Numbered from the stretch's first letter, positions 54,019-62,894 are shown. The stretch is 64,000 nucleotides of DNA from Bacteroidales bacterium (GCA_013141385.1 JABFRB010000022.1:28106-92105); one strand, 5' to 3'. Notes: generated by a model not told the origin, from the sequence alone. A program made the numbers and translations.

Positions 54019-56397
54019 CTATTCATATTTCAACGAATCAGTTGGATTCATCTGAGCAGCCTTATATGATTGAATGCTAACTGTGATAAGCGTTACAATT
54101 AGAATAATTAGCGCTGCAAGTACAAATGGTAATACATCAAGTTTTACTCTATACTCAAACCCTTGTAGCCAAGTTCTCATAATAAATACTGCAACAGGGA
54201 CTCCAATACATATAGCAATTGCTACAAGTCTTATATATTCATATGATTGTAATAATACCATTTGCTTAGTTGTTCCACCAAAAGTTTTGCGAATACCAAT
54301 CTCCTTTGTTTGCTGTTCCGCAGAATATGCTGCAAGTCCAAAAAGTCCTAACATTGCTACAAGAATTGATAGAATAGTAAATCGGAAGAATAGTTTTGAG
54401 AACTCCTGCTCCTTTTCGAAGAGCTGATTAAATGATTCGTCGAAAAACTTGTACTCCAAAGGAATGCTTCCGTTAATGCTTTTCCATGTTTGCTCAATGG
54501 ATTTTAAAGTATTGCTGATATTTGCTTCAGCAACTTTTATTGATAGAATCCCATTGACTCCTGGTCTATAGACTATCATTATTGGCTCTATCTTGTGACG
54601 CATTGACGTAAAATGGAAGTCCTTAACGACTCCAATTACGATAGCATCACGATTTCTTCCTAGTTTAATTTTCTTATTAAGGCCCTTATCCCATCCAGCC
54701 GCTTTTACCAGCGATTCATTTACAATAACAGGAATTGGCTGTTGAGATATGTCCTTTCGGAAATTCTCCCCTTCAACCATTTCCATCTTCATTAATGGAA
54801 TGTAATTTTCATCAATTGAGAATATACTAGTAATCCATGTATCTGTTGATTGCGCACCTTCAGGTGTTATACCCGTTCGGCCAAAGCCCAAGCCCGGCAT
54901 TGAGCCAGATGCAGAAACCATCTTAACCCCGGATAGTTTTTGCAGTTCAGTTTTTAACGCATCATACTTTGTTCTAACATCATTATTATCAAGCTGAATA
55001 TTTACAATTTGAGATGTATTAAAACCCTTATCCTTACTTAAACTGTACCTAACTTGCTTTACAACCACTACAGTGCCTAAAATCATCACAAATGCAGCTA
55101 TAAATTGAATTGAAACGAGAAAACGTCTTAACCATAATCCTTTTTTACCTGTTTCAAATTTTCCTTTCAATACAACTTGTGGCTTATATGAACTAAGGAT
55201 TAAAGCAGGATATGTACCAGAAATAATACCTAGAATAAATACTAATCCTAACATGTATAGAGCAATTATTGGGCTTGAAATAATATACCCAATAACTGTA
55301 GAATCAATAAAGACGAAGTAATGATTGATTAGTTCAACTATTCCCAATGCAACAAAAATTGATAGTAAAACTTGAATAAACGCCTCCGATAAATGCTGTG
55401 AAATAAGTTGGAATTTCAAGGCTCCCATGGTTTTTCGAACACCAACTTCTCTAGCTCTTTTTGTTGATCGGGCGGTTGAAAGGTTCATGTAGTTAAAACT
55501 CGCAATTAATAGTATAATAATTGCAACTAAGGAAAGGGATTGAACATATTTGATATTTCCTTTACTCTTATTGAATTCATCGAAGATTATATCGTTAGAA
55601 TATAGATGAACCTCCTTTAGGGGTTGAAGCGTAGCTTTCCATGCAGCAAGCACCTTATTCCTTCGCATGAGTGAGTCCATATCAACAATCACTTGCTTAG
55701 CATTATTGGGATTCCTTAAAAGTGCGTATTCAGTCATAGCTATAGATTGCCATGAGTTTAAGAATTGTGCAGTAGTAGTATCTGAAATAGAAGGACTTAT
55801 TGAAAGAATAATATCAAATTTAAAATGTGATGGTCTTTTTTCATCTTTAAGAATACCTGTAACCACTAAATCATCTGAACCGTCGGCCGAAAATACTTTA
55901 CCCATGGGGTTTTCATCACCAAATATTTTCTTTGCCATTGTTTCGGTAAGAATAGCTGTTTTAGGATCTTTAAGACATGTTGCGGGATTTCCTTCCTTTA
56001 GTTTGAAATCAAAAATTTCAAAGAAACTTGGTTCAGAATAAATTAGATCTTCAGAGTAGATGGTATTCTCTTTATACTTTACCAAGCTTTTTCCAACTGG
56101 TGATATATTCACTACATTTTCAACCTCAGGAATTTCTTTCTTCATTCCATTCCCAAGAGCAGGAATTGTAATTCCTACAGTGTTGTTACTAACACCAATA
56201 GCATTATCAATGGAAAGAATCCTAAATATTCTATCCTTCTTTTCATGAAAGCGATCGTAATTTAATTCACGATTAACATTGATAAAAATTAAGAAACAAC
56301 TTGTTAGACCTACAGTTAGGCCTAAAAAGTTAATAATAGAAGTTGTTCCATTCTTAAAGTAACTTCTAATCGCAATTTTTATAAAACTCTTTATCAT
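54019..56397 (-). CDS. FtsX/MacB-type ABC transporter permease
   Basis: 792 residues with the typical large Bacteroidota permease layout. First helix at FLGLTVGLTSCFLIFI, a MacB-PCD periplasmic domain (about 45-275), three helices (about 285-405) with the RAREVGVRKTMGALK coupling segment, a fourth helix (LVSIQFIAAFVMILGT), a second periplasmic domain and three final helices with the second coupling motif EIGIRKTFGGT. These act with a LolD/MacB-like ATPase to move lipids, peptides or toxins or to transmit signals. No ATPase or HlyD-like gene is in the window. It is the first gene of the run to 45267 and is preceded by the 56420-56539 regulatory region. Confidence 0.9.
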   Translation of the reverse strand: MIKSFIKIAIRSYFKNGTTSIINFLGLTVGLTSCFLIFINVNRELNYDRFHEKKDRIFRILSIDNAIGVSNNTVGITIPALGNGMKKEIPEVENVVNISPVGKSLVKYKENTIYSEDLIYSEPSFFEIFDFKLKEGNPATCLKDPKTAILTETMAKKIFGDENPMGKVFSADGSDDLVVTGILKDEKRPSHFKFDIILSISPSISDTTTAQFLNSWQSIAMTEYALLRNPNNAKQVIVDMDSLMRRNKVLAAWKATLQPLKEVHLYSNDIIFDEFNKSKGNIKYVQSLSLVAIIILLIASFNYMNLSTARSTKRAREVGVRKTMGALKFQLISQHLSEAFIQVLLSIFVALGIVELINHYFVFIDSTVIGYIISSPIIALYMLGLVFILGIISGTYPALILSSYKPQVVLKGKFETGKKGLWLRRFLVSIQFIAAFVMILGTVVVVKQVRYSLSKDKGFNTSQIVNIQLDNNDVRTKYDALKTELQKLSGVKMVSASGSMPGLGFGRTGITPEGAQSTDTWITSIFSIDENYIPLMKMEMVEGENFRKDISQQPIPVIVNESLVKAAGWDKGLNKKIKLGRNRDAIVIGVVKDFHFTSMRHKIEPIMIVYRPGVNGILSIKVAEANISNTLKSIEQTWKSINGSIPLEYKFFDESFNQLFEKEQEFSKLFFRFTILSILVAMLGLFGLAAYSAEQQTKEIGIRKTFGGTTKQMVLLQSYEYIRLVAIAICIGVPVAVFIMRTWLQGFEYRVKLDVLPFVLAALIILIVTLITVSIQSYKAAQMNPTDSLKYE

Positions 56398-56419
56398 AAT
56401 ATTTTTTTTGCTAGTTTAA

Positions 56420-56539
56420 TACCTATTCCATGCCAAAGGAAATAAAATACTAATATTATGATAATTACATAATTTGAAAGCGAATCTATTATTATCACAA
56501 GTGTACGTATTGATTCAATTAGTAGTCCGATTATGGGAC
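56420..56539 (-). promoter_or_regulatory. Sigma-54-like promoter and palindromic enhancer for the permease operon
   Basis: On the minus strand TTGGCATGGAATAGGTA (56420-56436) has a perfect -24 half (TTGGCA) and GT where the -12 GC is expected. GTCC-N7-GGAC at 56525-56539 (plus strand GTCCGATTATGGGAC) is 88 bp further upstream. The same pair with the same 88-bp distance precedes the precursor gene at 58513. The predicted start gives a leader of about 10 nt before ATG 56397. Confidence 0.6.
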
Positions 56540-56636
56540 AACGAATATTGAAAGAATTCTCAATAAACTTTGTATTTATAGCCTAAGAGCTGTTTCCGAT
56601 TAGCATATTTATATTTCCAAATTTCAATTTACTAAA

Positions 56637-58133
56637 CTATATTATATCGTATAGAAATTTAGGTGCTTTATTGCATCGAGGATCCGGAAAGTCCCAATTT
56701 TCATCACCATATACTTTTAATACATCTGCCCAACATTTGTTTGGATACTTGTTACAGCATTCATCAAGCATTTCACAGTTTTTACAAGCACTTTCATCAC
56801 GAAAATCATTCTTTGTTAAGTTAACCCATTTTAATGACTCGGCAGAATTCCATACTTCCTCAATTGAATTATTAAGAATATTCCCAATTATGAATCTTTT
56901 TTTCCAATACATTTGCTCACAAATAGTAACATTCCCATCGGGGAGTATAAACATATGTGAACGGTTTGCTGAGCATGACGCACCAGAAAATGATTTGCTA
57001 CCTTTTTCAGCTGAGAAATAACCACGTTCAAGGTTTGATTTATCAATTTCTACCGTTATTTTTTGCAATTTATTTAGCTCATCAACATATTTAAGTGTTT
57101 CTATACGCTCATTCTCTTGAAGTTTTATTGTTTCAAACTCGGTTGAGCTATAAAGCGATTTAAATGCAATACGTACTTGCCATTTTTTAATTTTTTTTAA
57201 TGTTGAAAGGTAATTATGTAGCTCTAGTAAATCTTTTTTATCAGAATTAATTTTAGTTAGAATTGATAAAACATGGTATGAAATACCATACTCATCCATC
57301 TTCTCAAACGTTTTCTTCATTTTTGTTAAGTAACTTCTTGAAACTCCAAGAATTCTTTGAAGTTTATCACCTGAAAGTGAATCGAACGAAAACTGAAACG
57401 ATAAATTAGGAAATTGTTTAAGTTTGATTATATCTTCTTCCTTGATAGGAACTTTAGTTGAGATAAATATTTTCTCGTAACCATGTTTGTAAAGTTCCTC
57501 CAAGAGATCGTGCCATCGTTCATAAAGAAAAAATTCACCCCCACTAACGTGTACATCTTTTATTTTTAAAATTTTCGCCTCTTCAATTAGTTCTTTTATA
57601 CGTTCAAAAGGAATTATACAGGACATTTCCTTACTTCTATCGGCATAGCAATAAATACAATTAGTAACGCAACGATTGGTTACCATTACGGTTATAGCTG
57701 ACGGACTTTTCATTAAACGTGCAGTCTCAAAATCCAGTTCTTTATAAATAAAATCTTCGGGAGCGTAAGTGTAATTTATTTTAAGATGACTTTCGTACTT
57801 TACAATTATACGCTTAGGGAATTTAAAAGTAGCCCCATTATATTGTGTGAAAATCGTTTCCTTATTTTCGATAAATGGATTAATAAGATTTAATACTTCT
57901 TCTTTGTTTAAATTCAAAAAATCAATTAAGTTTTCAACTACATTATCAATAGCTATTGGAGAAGAAAAAAATGATAAAATCATTGCCTGAACTGGATGAA
58001 TGAAGGATAACCATTCCTGATTTGAATATTCGCATTGCGATTCTGAATTTGCAATAATTACACTTCTTTTGATATCATTTCTGAAATTATAATCAGGGTT
58101 TAGGATATATTGTGTTTCTGTTATTCTTTTCAT
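56637..58133 (-). CDS. Radical SAM/SPASM peptide maturase with PqqD-like N-terminus
   Basis: 498 residues. Residues about 40-95 (HPVQAMILSFFSSPIAIDNV...) look like a PqqD-type RiPP recognition element. The radical SAM core starts with C155-V-T-N-C159-I-Y-C162, the CX3CX2C cluster motif, and VSGGE (196-200). The C-terminal SPASM domain has C387-x12-G-x4-C405, then C450-x2-C453-x5-C459, C467 and C487, enough to hold one or two extra Fe-S clusters. SPASM maturases make thioether, C-C or other crosslinks in ribosomal peptides. The six-Cys precursor is 143 bp upstream with an attenuating hairpin in between. The chemistry is inferred; I cannot assign a known subfamily. Confidence 0.9.
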   Translation of the reverse strand: MKRITETQYILNPDYNFRNDIKRSVIIANSESQCEYSNQEWLSFIHPVQAMILSFFSSPIAIDNVVENLIDFLNLNKEEVLNLINPFIENKETIFTQYNGATFKFPKRIIVKYESHLKINYTYAPEDFIYKELDFETARLMKSPSAITVMVTNRCVTNCIYCYADRSKEMSCIIPFERIKELIEEAKILKIKDVHVSGGEFFLYERWHDLLEELYKHGYEKIFISTKVPIKEEDIIKLKQFPNLSFQFSFDSLSGDKLQRILGVSRSYLTKMKKTFEKMDEYGISYHVLSILTKINSDKKDLLELHNYLSTLKKIKKWQVRIAFKSLYSSTEFETIKLQENERIETLKYVDELNKLQKITVEIDKSNLERGYFSAEKGSKSFSGASCSANRSHMFILPDGNVTICEQMYWKKRFIIGNILNNSIEEVWNSAESLKWVNLTKNDFRDESACKNCEMLDECCNKYPNKCWADVLKVYGDENWDFPDPRCNKAPKFLYDII

Positions 58134-58154
58134 ATAATGAATGATTTTTAAAAT

Positions 58155-58210
58155 GAATAAAAAATAAACAATTCTTCTACATCTATGAATAATTGAATTA
58201 TGTAGAAGAA
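58155..58210 (-). terminator. Attenuator-like terminator between precursor and maturase
   Basis: TTCTTCTACAT (58172-58182) pairs perfectly with ATGTAGAAGAA (58200-58210). On the minus strand a GTTTATTTTTTATT run follows. Partial termination here would give more precursor than maturase mRNA. A second AT-rich stem, AAACAATTA / TAATTGTTT, lies at 58225-58258. Confidence 0.75.
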
Positions 58211-58276
58211 CTGTATTTTGATTAAAACAATTACTTTATATTTTTAAAATAATTGTTTAAATGCCTTGCAAAATGA

Positions 58277-58513
58277 CTAATATGCGATGGCATTGCTACT
58301 CCAGCAGTCACCTAAACCACCAACACATGCCCCTCCACTTGAAGAACCTATACAACCACTTTTACTTACGTCTGTACATCTCATCATTCCAGATATACAA
58401 GTTTCATTTTGACCATTGCAAACCCCACCGCTAATTTCATTTAGAGCTTTTGCACTCATCAATTCGCCGAGATTAAACTTTTCGGCTGTTAATTCTACAA
58501 GTCTTTTTTTCAT
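58277..58513 (-). CDS. Six-cysteine RiPP precursor with double-glycine leader
   Basis: 78 residues. The leader (1-30) contains MSAKALNEISGG, ending in G29-G30. The 48-residue core has Cys at 32, 39, 46, 54, 63 and 70, spaced 6, 6, 7, 8 and 6 residues apart. It is otherwise rich in Gly and Ser (GCIGSSSGG, CVGGLGDC) and ends WSSNAIAY. Regular Cys spacing in a Gly/Ser core next to a SPASM radical SAM enzyme is what sactipeptide or ranthipeptide precursors look like. Clostridial SCIFF peptides also have six Cys in about 45 residues, but no sequence identity is claimed. No C39 peptidase is adjacent; the nearest one is 48 kb away. Product activity is unknown. Confidence 0.88.
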   Translation of the reverse strand: MKKRLVELTAEKFNLGELMSAKALNEISGGVCNGQNETCISGMMRCTDVSKSGCIGSSSGGACVGGLGDCWSSNAIAY

Positions 58514-58659
58514 TTTATATAAAATTTAGTGATATGTACCTACTCTTTTTTGGATTTTCGGTTTACTCCATTTCTTATATAAATTTTATATTCTATTTTT
58601 TAACATTTTATATATTCAAGATATAACATACTCTAACTTTTAGTTTTTATAAGACCTTA

Positions 58660-58779
58660 TACTCATTTTGTGCCAATTATCACATCTCATTAGAATTATG
58701 ATCTTTATGTAAAATGAAATTAATGCTCACAATTATTAAAGCGTTCGAAATTGCACAAATAGGAGTCCGATATTGGGAC
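58660..58779 (-). promoter_or_regulatory. Sigma-54-like promoter and palindromic enhancer for the precursor operon
   Basis: TTGGCACAAAATGAGTA on the minus strand (58660-58676) has the -24 TTGGCA and GT at -12. GTCCGATATTGGGAC on the plus strand (58765-58779) is the same near-palindrome as at 56525, 88 bp upstream. The palindrome lies 31 bp before the ATG of the NtrC-type activator at 58811, its likely ligand. The leader to ATG 58513 would be about 135 nt. Confidence 0.6.
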
Positions 58780-58810
58780 AATTTAATATCTTGCAAGAAA
58801 AAATTATAGG

Positions 58811-60178
58811 ATGAGCAAGGCTAATATTTTGGTTATTGATGATGATAAAGATATTCTAGTTGCTTCAGAAGTATTGCTTGAAAATGAAGGCTTTAACTGT
58901 TTTTGTATACAACACCCTGAGAATAGTAAAAAAATTCTGAAGAGCAAAGACATATCTGTTATTCTCCTTGATATGAATTATTTAAAGGGTAATACCGATG
59001 GACACGAAGGTATCCATTGGCTCGATTTCTTCCTTAAAGAATACCCTGAAATTGTTGTTATACCAATTACTGCATATGTTGATGTTGAACTAGCAGTAAA
59101 CGCAGTAAAGAAAGGCGCATTCGATTTTTTATTAAAACCTTGGGATAATAGAAAACTTATAAGTATTATCTATTCAGCTCTTCAACTAAGTAAGAGTTTA
59201 AAGGATACTTCGCGCCTAAAACAAATTCAGTCTTACTTTAAGACTGATCCAAATACCAAAACAATTGATATTTTGGGTGAAAGTAAAGAAATCAAAAGAG
59301 TCCTTGATGCAATTGATAAAGTTTCTGGAACAGAAGCAAACGTAATAATTACAGGAGATAGTGGAACCGGAAAAGATCTAGTTGCAAAGCAAATACATAA
59401 TAAATCTAAGCGTAGGGATGAAATATTCTTTAAACTAGATCTAGCATCAATTCATGTTTCTTTATTTGAAAGCGAAATTTTTGGCTACGAAAAAGGTGCA
59501 TTTACTGATGCTAAAGAATCAAAGCCCGGAAAAATCGAGATTGCTAATGGTGGTAGCCTATTCCTCGATGAGATAACATCACTGGATCTTAGTCAGCAAT
59601 CGAAACTACTTTCGTTACTCCAAAACAGGAAGATTACCCGAATAGGTTCACTAATCGAGAAGGATATTGATATTAGGCTTATCAGTTCCACAAATAAACC
59701 AATCAAAGAACTTATAAAATCTGGTTTGTTCCGTGAGGATCTTTATTTCAGGTTAAATACTTTCGAGATACATGTTCCAAGATTATGTGAGCGAATCGAA
59801 GATATACCTCTACTTGCAAACTTTTATATCGAAAAATTTGCAAAGCAGTACGAGAAACCTAATCTGAAAATCAACTCAAGAATTTTAAATGCCTTTACAA
59901 ATTACTCGTGGCCTGGAAATGTGAGGGAATTAATTAACATTATTGAAAGGGCTGTCATACTTAGTGATGGGAAAACTCTTGATCTTAAAAATATACTACT
60001 TTCGGAAAAACAGATCAAATCAATAAATAATTCATCATTAAATATTGCAAATACTGAGGTTAACTTAATATTAAAAGCAATTGAAAAAAATGATAGAAAT
60101 ATGACATTAGCAGCAAAAGAACTAGGTTTAACACGTTCATCTTTTTATCGTAGACTCGAAAAGTATGGGATTAAATAG
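58811..60178 (+). CDS. Sigma-54-dependent response regulator (NtrC/AtoC type)
   Basis: 455 residues. Receiver domain (1-125) with acidic pocket VIDDDKD and phospho-acceptor D54 in ILLDMN. AAA+ ATPase (about 153-385) with Walker A G182-DSGTGKD-L, the sigma-54 contact loop GAFTDA (229-234, the usual form is GAFTGA) and Walker B SLFLDEI. C-terminal Fis-type helix-turn-helix (MTLAAKELGLTRSSFYRRL). It would open sigma-54 promoters when phosphorylated by the kinase encoded next. The TTGGCA-type promoters and GTCC-N7-GGAC sites before the precursor and permease operons are the likely targets. Divergent from the precursor gene. Confidence 0.93.
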   Translation: MSKANILVIDDDKDILVASEVLLENEGFNCFCIQHPENSKKILKSKDISVILLDMNYLKGNTDGHEGIHWLDFFLKEYPEIVVIPITAYVDVELAVNAVKKGAFDFLLKPWDNRKLISIIYSALQLSKSLKDTSRLKQIQSYFKTDPNTKTIDILGESKEIKRVLDAIDKVSGTEANVIITGDSGTGKDLVAKQIHNKSKRRDEIFFKLDLASIHVSLFESEIFGYEKGAFTDAKESKPGKIEIANGGSLFLDEITSLDLSQQSKLLSLLQNRKITRIGSLIEKDIDIRLISSTNKPIKELIKSGLFREDLYFRLNTFEIHVPRLCERIEDIPLLANFYIEKFAKQYEKPNLKINSRILNAFTNYSWPGNVRELINIIERAVILSDGKTLDLKNILLSEKQIKSINNSSLNIANTEVNLILKAIEKNDRNMTLAAKELGLTRSSFYRRLEKYGIK

Positions 60179-61511
60179 CTATAGAATAGGACTAATAATT
60201 AGAATTGTTGGATTACTTTTAGTAATGTTAACCTTTTCATTCCTAGCAACTCAATCCAATTGGTTCTTTTCTTCAATTATAATTGGACTTACATTAATTA
60301 TTCTTGTTATTGAATTTTTTAGATACTCGTTTCGTTATAAAAATGATATTGAAAATTTAATCCAATCATTTGAGGAGAATAACTACCAATCAAAAATTAG
60401 GATTACAAAGCATCGATCCAAGTACAAAGAGGTTGAAAAAGCGTTTGAGCGTATCCAAAATGTTGTGCAAAAAGTTAGGCTTGAAAGAGAAGTCCAATTC
60501 AATTTTCTTAAAATACTAATTGAAAATGTCCCGTCTGGTATTATTACATTGAATAGCGAGAATAAGATTCTGAATGTAAACCAATCAGCAAAAACTATTC
60601 TTAGTATCAGCGGTTCCTTTCAGTGGAGTACTCTAGAAAATAGATACCCTCTTTTCGCCAACCAAGTTAAATCGAATAATCCAGTAAATAACGAGTTAAT
60701 AAACCTGACAGAAAGTAAGGATACAATTCAGCTATCCTACTCTATCTCCACCATTAAGCTACAAAATGATTTGATTAAAATCATTAGTTTTCAAAACATT
60801 AAAACTGTTCTCGACCAGAATGAAATGCAGGCATGGAATAATTTGATTAGAACAATGACCCATGAGATTATGAATTCAGTCACTCCAATAATCTCTCTTG
60901 CTGAATCTGGATTACAAATATTAAGTAACGATAGGAATACTGAGAATCCATTAAAATTTACTGAGAAAAATCTTGATCATTTGAACAAGTCCTTCTCTTC
61001 AATCTATAATAAAAGTTTATGGTTAAAAGAATTTGTTGAGAATTACCGGAAATTAATTAGAATACCACAGCCAACTCTTAAAGACATAAATCTTGCCGAT
61101 ATTATTAACAGCTGCGCTCATAATTTTTTGGAGATATTCAAAAAAGAAAATATAGAGGTAAAGATTAACCCCATTAATGTTATAGCCAATATCGATCCCA
61201 ATCTAATTGAGCAGGTAATAAATAATATTCTTAAAAATAGTATTGATGCTTTAAAGAAGCGCAGTAATAAAAGAATTGAGATTATTATAGAAGAAAATAA
61301 TAACAGACCACTTATTAAATTCATTGATAATGGAGAAGGTATAAAGCCTGAAAATTGCTCTAAAATTTTTATCCCTTTTTTTACTACTAAAGAAACTGGC
61401 TCTGGAATTGGGCTAAGTCTATCACGCCAAATAATGAGATTGCATGCAGGATCCTTGACCTTTGAATCAAAGCCAAGCGTTAAGACCGTTTTTACACTGC
61501 AATTTGCCTAA
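60165..61511 (+). CDS. Membrane sensor histidine kinase
   Basis: 448 residues, overlapping the regulator gene by 14 bases, so the two are cotranscribed. Two close membrane helices (about 8-28 and 33-53) leave only a few periplasmic residues, so the signal is probably sensed in or at the membrane. A HAMP-like linker and a PAS-like domain (about 113-210) follow. The dimerisation helix has phospho-acceptor H233 in IRTMTHEIMNSVTPI, the form seen in NtrB/AtoS-like kinases. The ATPase has FIDNGEGIKPEN and GSGIGLSLSRQIM. It pairs with the NtrC-type regulator. I recall this kinase/regulator pair commonly lying beside FtsX-type permease genes in Bacteroidota. Confidence 0.92.
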   Translation: MGLNSYRIGLIIRIVGLLLVMLTFSFLATQSNWFFSSIIIGLTLIILVIEFFRYSFRYKNDIENLIQSFEENNYQSKIRITKHRSKYKEVEKAFERIQNVVQKVRLEREVQFNFLKILIENVPSGIITLNSENKILNVNQSAKTILSISGSFQWSTLENRYPLFANQVKSNNPVNNELINLTESKDTIQLSYSISTIKLQNDLIKIISFQNIKTVLDQNEMQAWNNLIRTMTHEIMNSVTPIISLAESGLQILSNDRNTENPLKFTEKNLDHLNKSFSSIYNKSLWLKEFVENYRKLIRIPQPTLKDINLADIINSCAHNFLEIFKKENIEVKINPINVIANIDPNLIEQVINNILKNSIDALKKRSNKRIEIIIEENNNRPLIKFIDNGEGIKPENCSKIFIPFFTTKETGSGIGLSLSRQIMRLHAGSLTFESKPSVKTVFTLQFA

Positions 61512-61559
61512 TCAATTTCTTGCGATAGGTTTAAAAGCAACTTATAATTCGATTTCAAT

Positions 61560-62732
61560 CTATAAAAAGAACTCAGAAGCGGACATAAAAACTTTTTCAA
61601 AACTCTTATCGACCTGTAAACAACCTGGACTATTTAATATTGGGAAAGGTATCTCGTGTGAGTAATCGTAGGGGAAATCAAAAACTTCAACCATATTTTT
61701 TACACTATGTTTTATACAAGCAAATGTTGATTGGATATATTTTGCAGGTATAACCTGGTCTTTTTTCAAAGCAATTATCTTTATTCTTTCGTTAAAACCC
61801 TGAAAAACATTATTCCTAAAGGTTCTTAAACTTTCTGGCGCCAGCATAGCTCTAAAAGCATTCCCTAATTGACTATTCTTTATATAAGTAGAGAAAGGTG
61901 TTGATGTTTTTAATTCATTTACAAAATCTCCTAAATAATACTTTCTTAAGCTAATAAAAGCATTACTATCCATTATCAATTTGGAGGTTCCTTGCATTTG
62001 GCTAAAAAGTGCTCCACCACAGAAAAGAAATAGTTTTGAATCGGCAAATAAATTCTTTGGGTTAGCAATAAAAAGAATTTGAGAAAGAAACGCACCAATT
62101 GAGTATGCAAAAAAATCTACATGAGCATCTGGTGCTATAAAAGGGTGATTACCTTGCTTTATTTTTTGCAATAAATCTACTATATCCTCTGCGCTTTGTC
62201 GTCCCGATCTAAAAAAACGAAGAGGTTCTTCTGAAAGACGTTCGCTTAATGCAACATTGGCAAAGGTTGAAAGTTTTAGCTTACTATCATTCTGTCGCTG
62301 ATTTAATAGAGTCATCATTGCTCTTGGATTGCCCCACGATTCAGGGCAACGGTTCATATGAAACGAAATGGGGAAAAGAATTACAGGTCGGTTTGTTTTC
62401 TCTGCCAAGTAGTAAGCCCAAGGCAAGTATTTGTGCCAACTCTTTTCGTTCAACCCATGTAAAAGAATAATTGCTTTATCGGATTTTGAGTTACTCTTTG
62501 GAATAAAAACTGGGTACGAAAAGGATTCATTCTCCTTAATTCCCTTATCGCTTAAAACAATTGCTTGCTTTGAATTATATGAATCATATTCATCCTCAAA
62601 AGGAAATGCTAAACTTGTATTGGAGGTAAAATATTGATTCCTAATTTCAATGTTTGAATTCTCGATGCTATTGATTTCCCTATTCAAATTAAATAGGGAT
62701 TTTAGTTCATTGAACTTATTGGTGAACTCCAT
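61560..62732 (-). CDS. DUF6051 family alpha/beta hydrolase
   Basis: 390 residues, cytosolic by sequence. AIILLHGLNEKSWHKYLPWAYYLAE and RPVILFPISFHMNRCPESWGNPRAMM are close to what I know of DUF6051, a Bacteroidota alpha/beta-hydrolase family. The presumed nucleophile is the Ser in FFAYSIGAFLSQ (G/A-x-S-x-G elbow), and a late H in DYSHEIPFP may complete the triad. The substrate is unknown. It is convergent with the histidine kinase gene (48 bp gap) and divergent from the LytTR gene. It may be unrelated to the peptide system next door. Confidence 0.78.
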   Translation of the reverse strand: MEFTNKFNELKSLFNLNREINSIENSNIEIRNQYFTSNTSLAFPFEDEYDSYNSKQAIVLSDKGIKENESFSYPVFIPKSNSKSDKAIILLHGLNEKSWHKYLPWAYYLAEKTNRPVILFPISFHMNRCPESWGNPRAMMTLLNQRQNDSKLKLSTFANVALSERLSEEPLRFFRSGRQSAEDIVDLLQKIKQGNHPFIAPDAHVDFFAYSIGAFLSQILFIANPKNLFADSKLFLFCGGALFSQMQGTSKLIMDSNAFISLRKYYLGDFVNELKTSTPFSTYIKNSQLGNAFRAMLAPESLRTFRNNVFQGFNERIKIIALKKDQVIPAKYIQSTFACIKHSVKNMVEVFDFPYDYSHEIPFPILNSPGCLQVDKSFEKVFMSASEFFL

Positions 62733-62894
62733 TTTTCTTTTTTATTGCAAAGCTACGACAACAAGCACCCACAAAGCAAATAAGAGGGTTATTACTTAAG
62801 GAATTGGGTCGAAAATATTAATAGCGGGGTGAATTTTAAAATATGGGGGTAGTTTTGGTACGTACTCTTCTCTTCTTTATTTAAGTTGATTAGC

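Noticed and set aside
8530..58513. A single peptide system joining the C39 exporter and the six-Cys precursor
   Set aside because: The precursor does end in a Gly-Gly leader and might use the C39 exporter in trans. The loci are 48 kb apart, differ in promoters and leaders, and nothing in sequence links them directly.
58277..58513. Clostridial SCIFF peptide
   Set aside because: The six-Cys count is similar, but the Gly-Gly leader and spacing differ and the surrounding genes are of Bacteroidota type. Only an analogy is justified.
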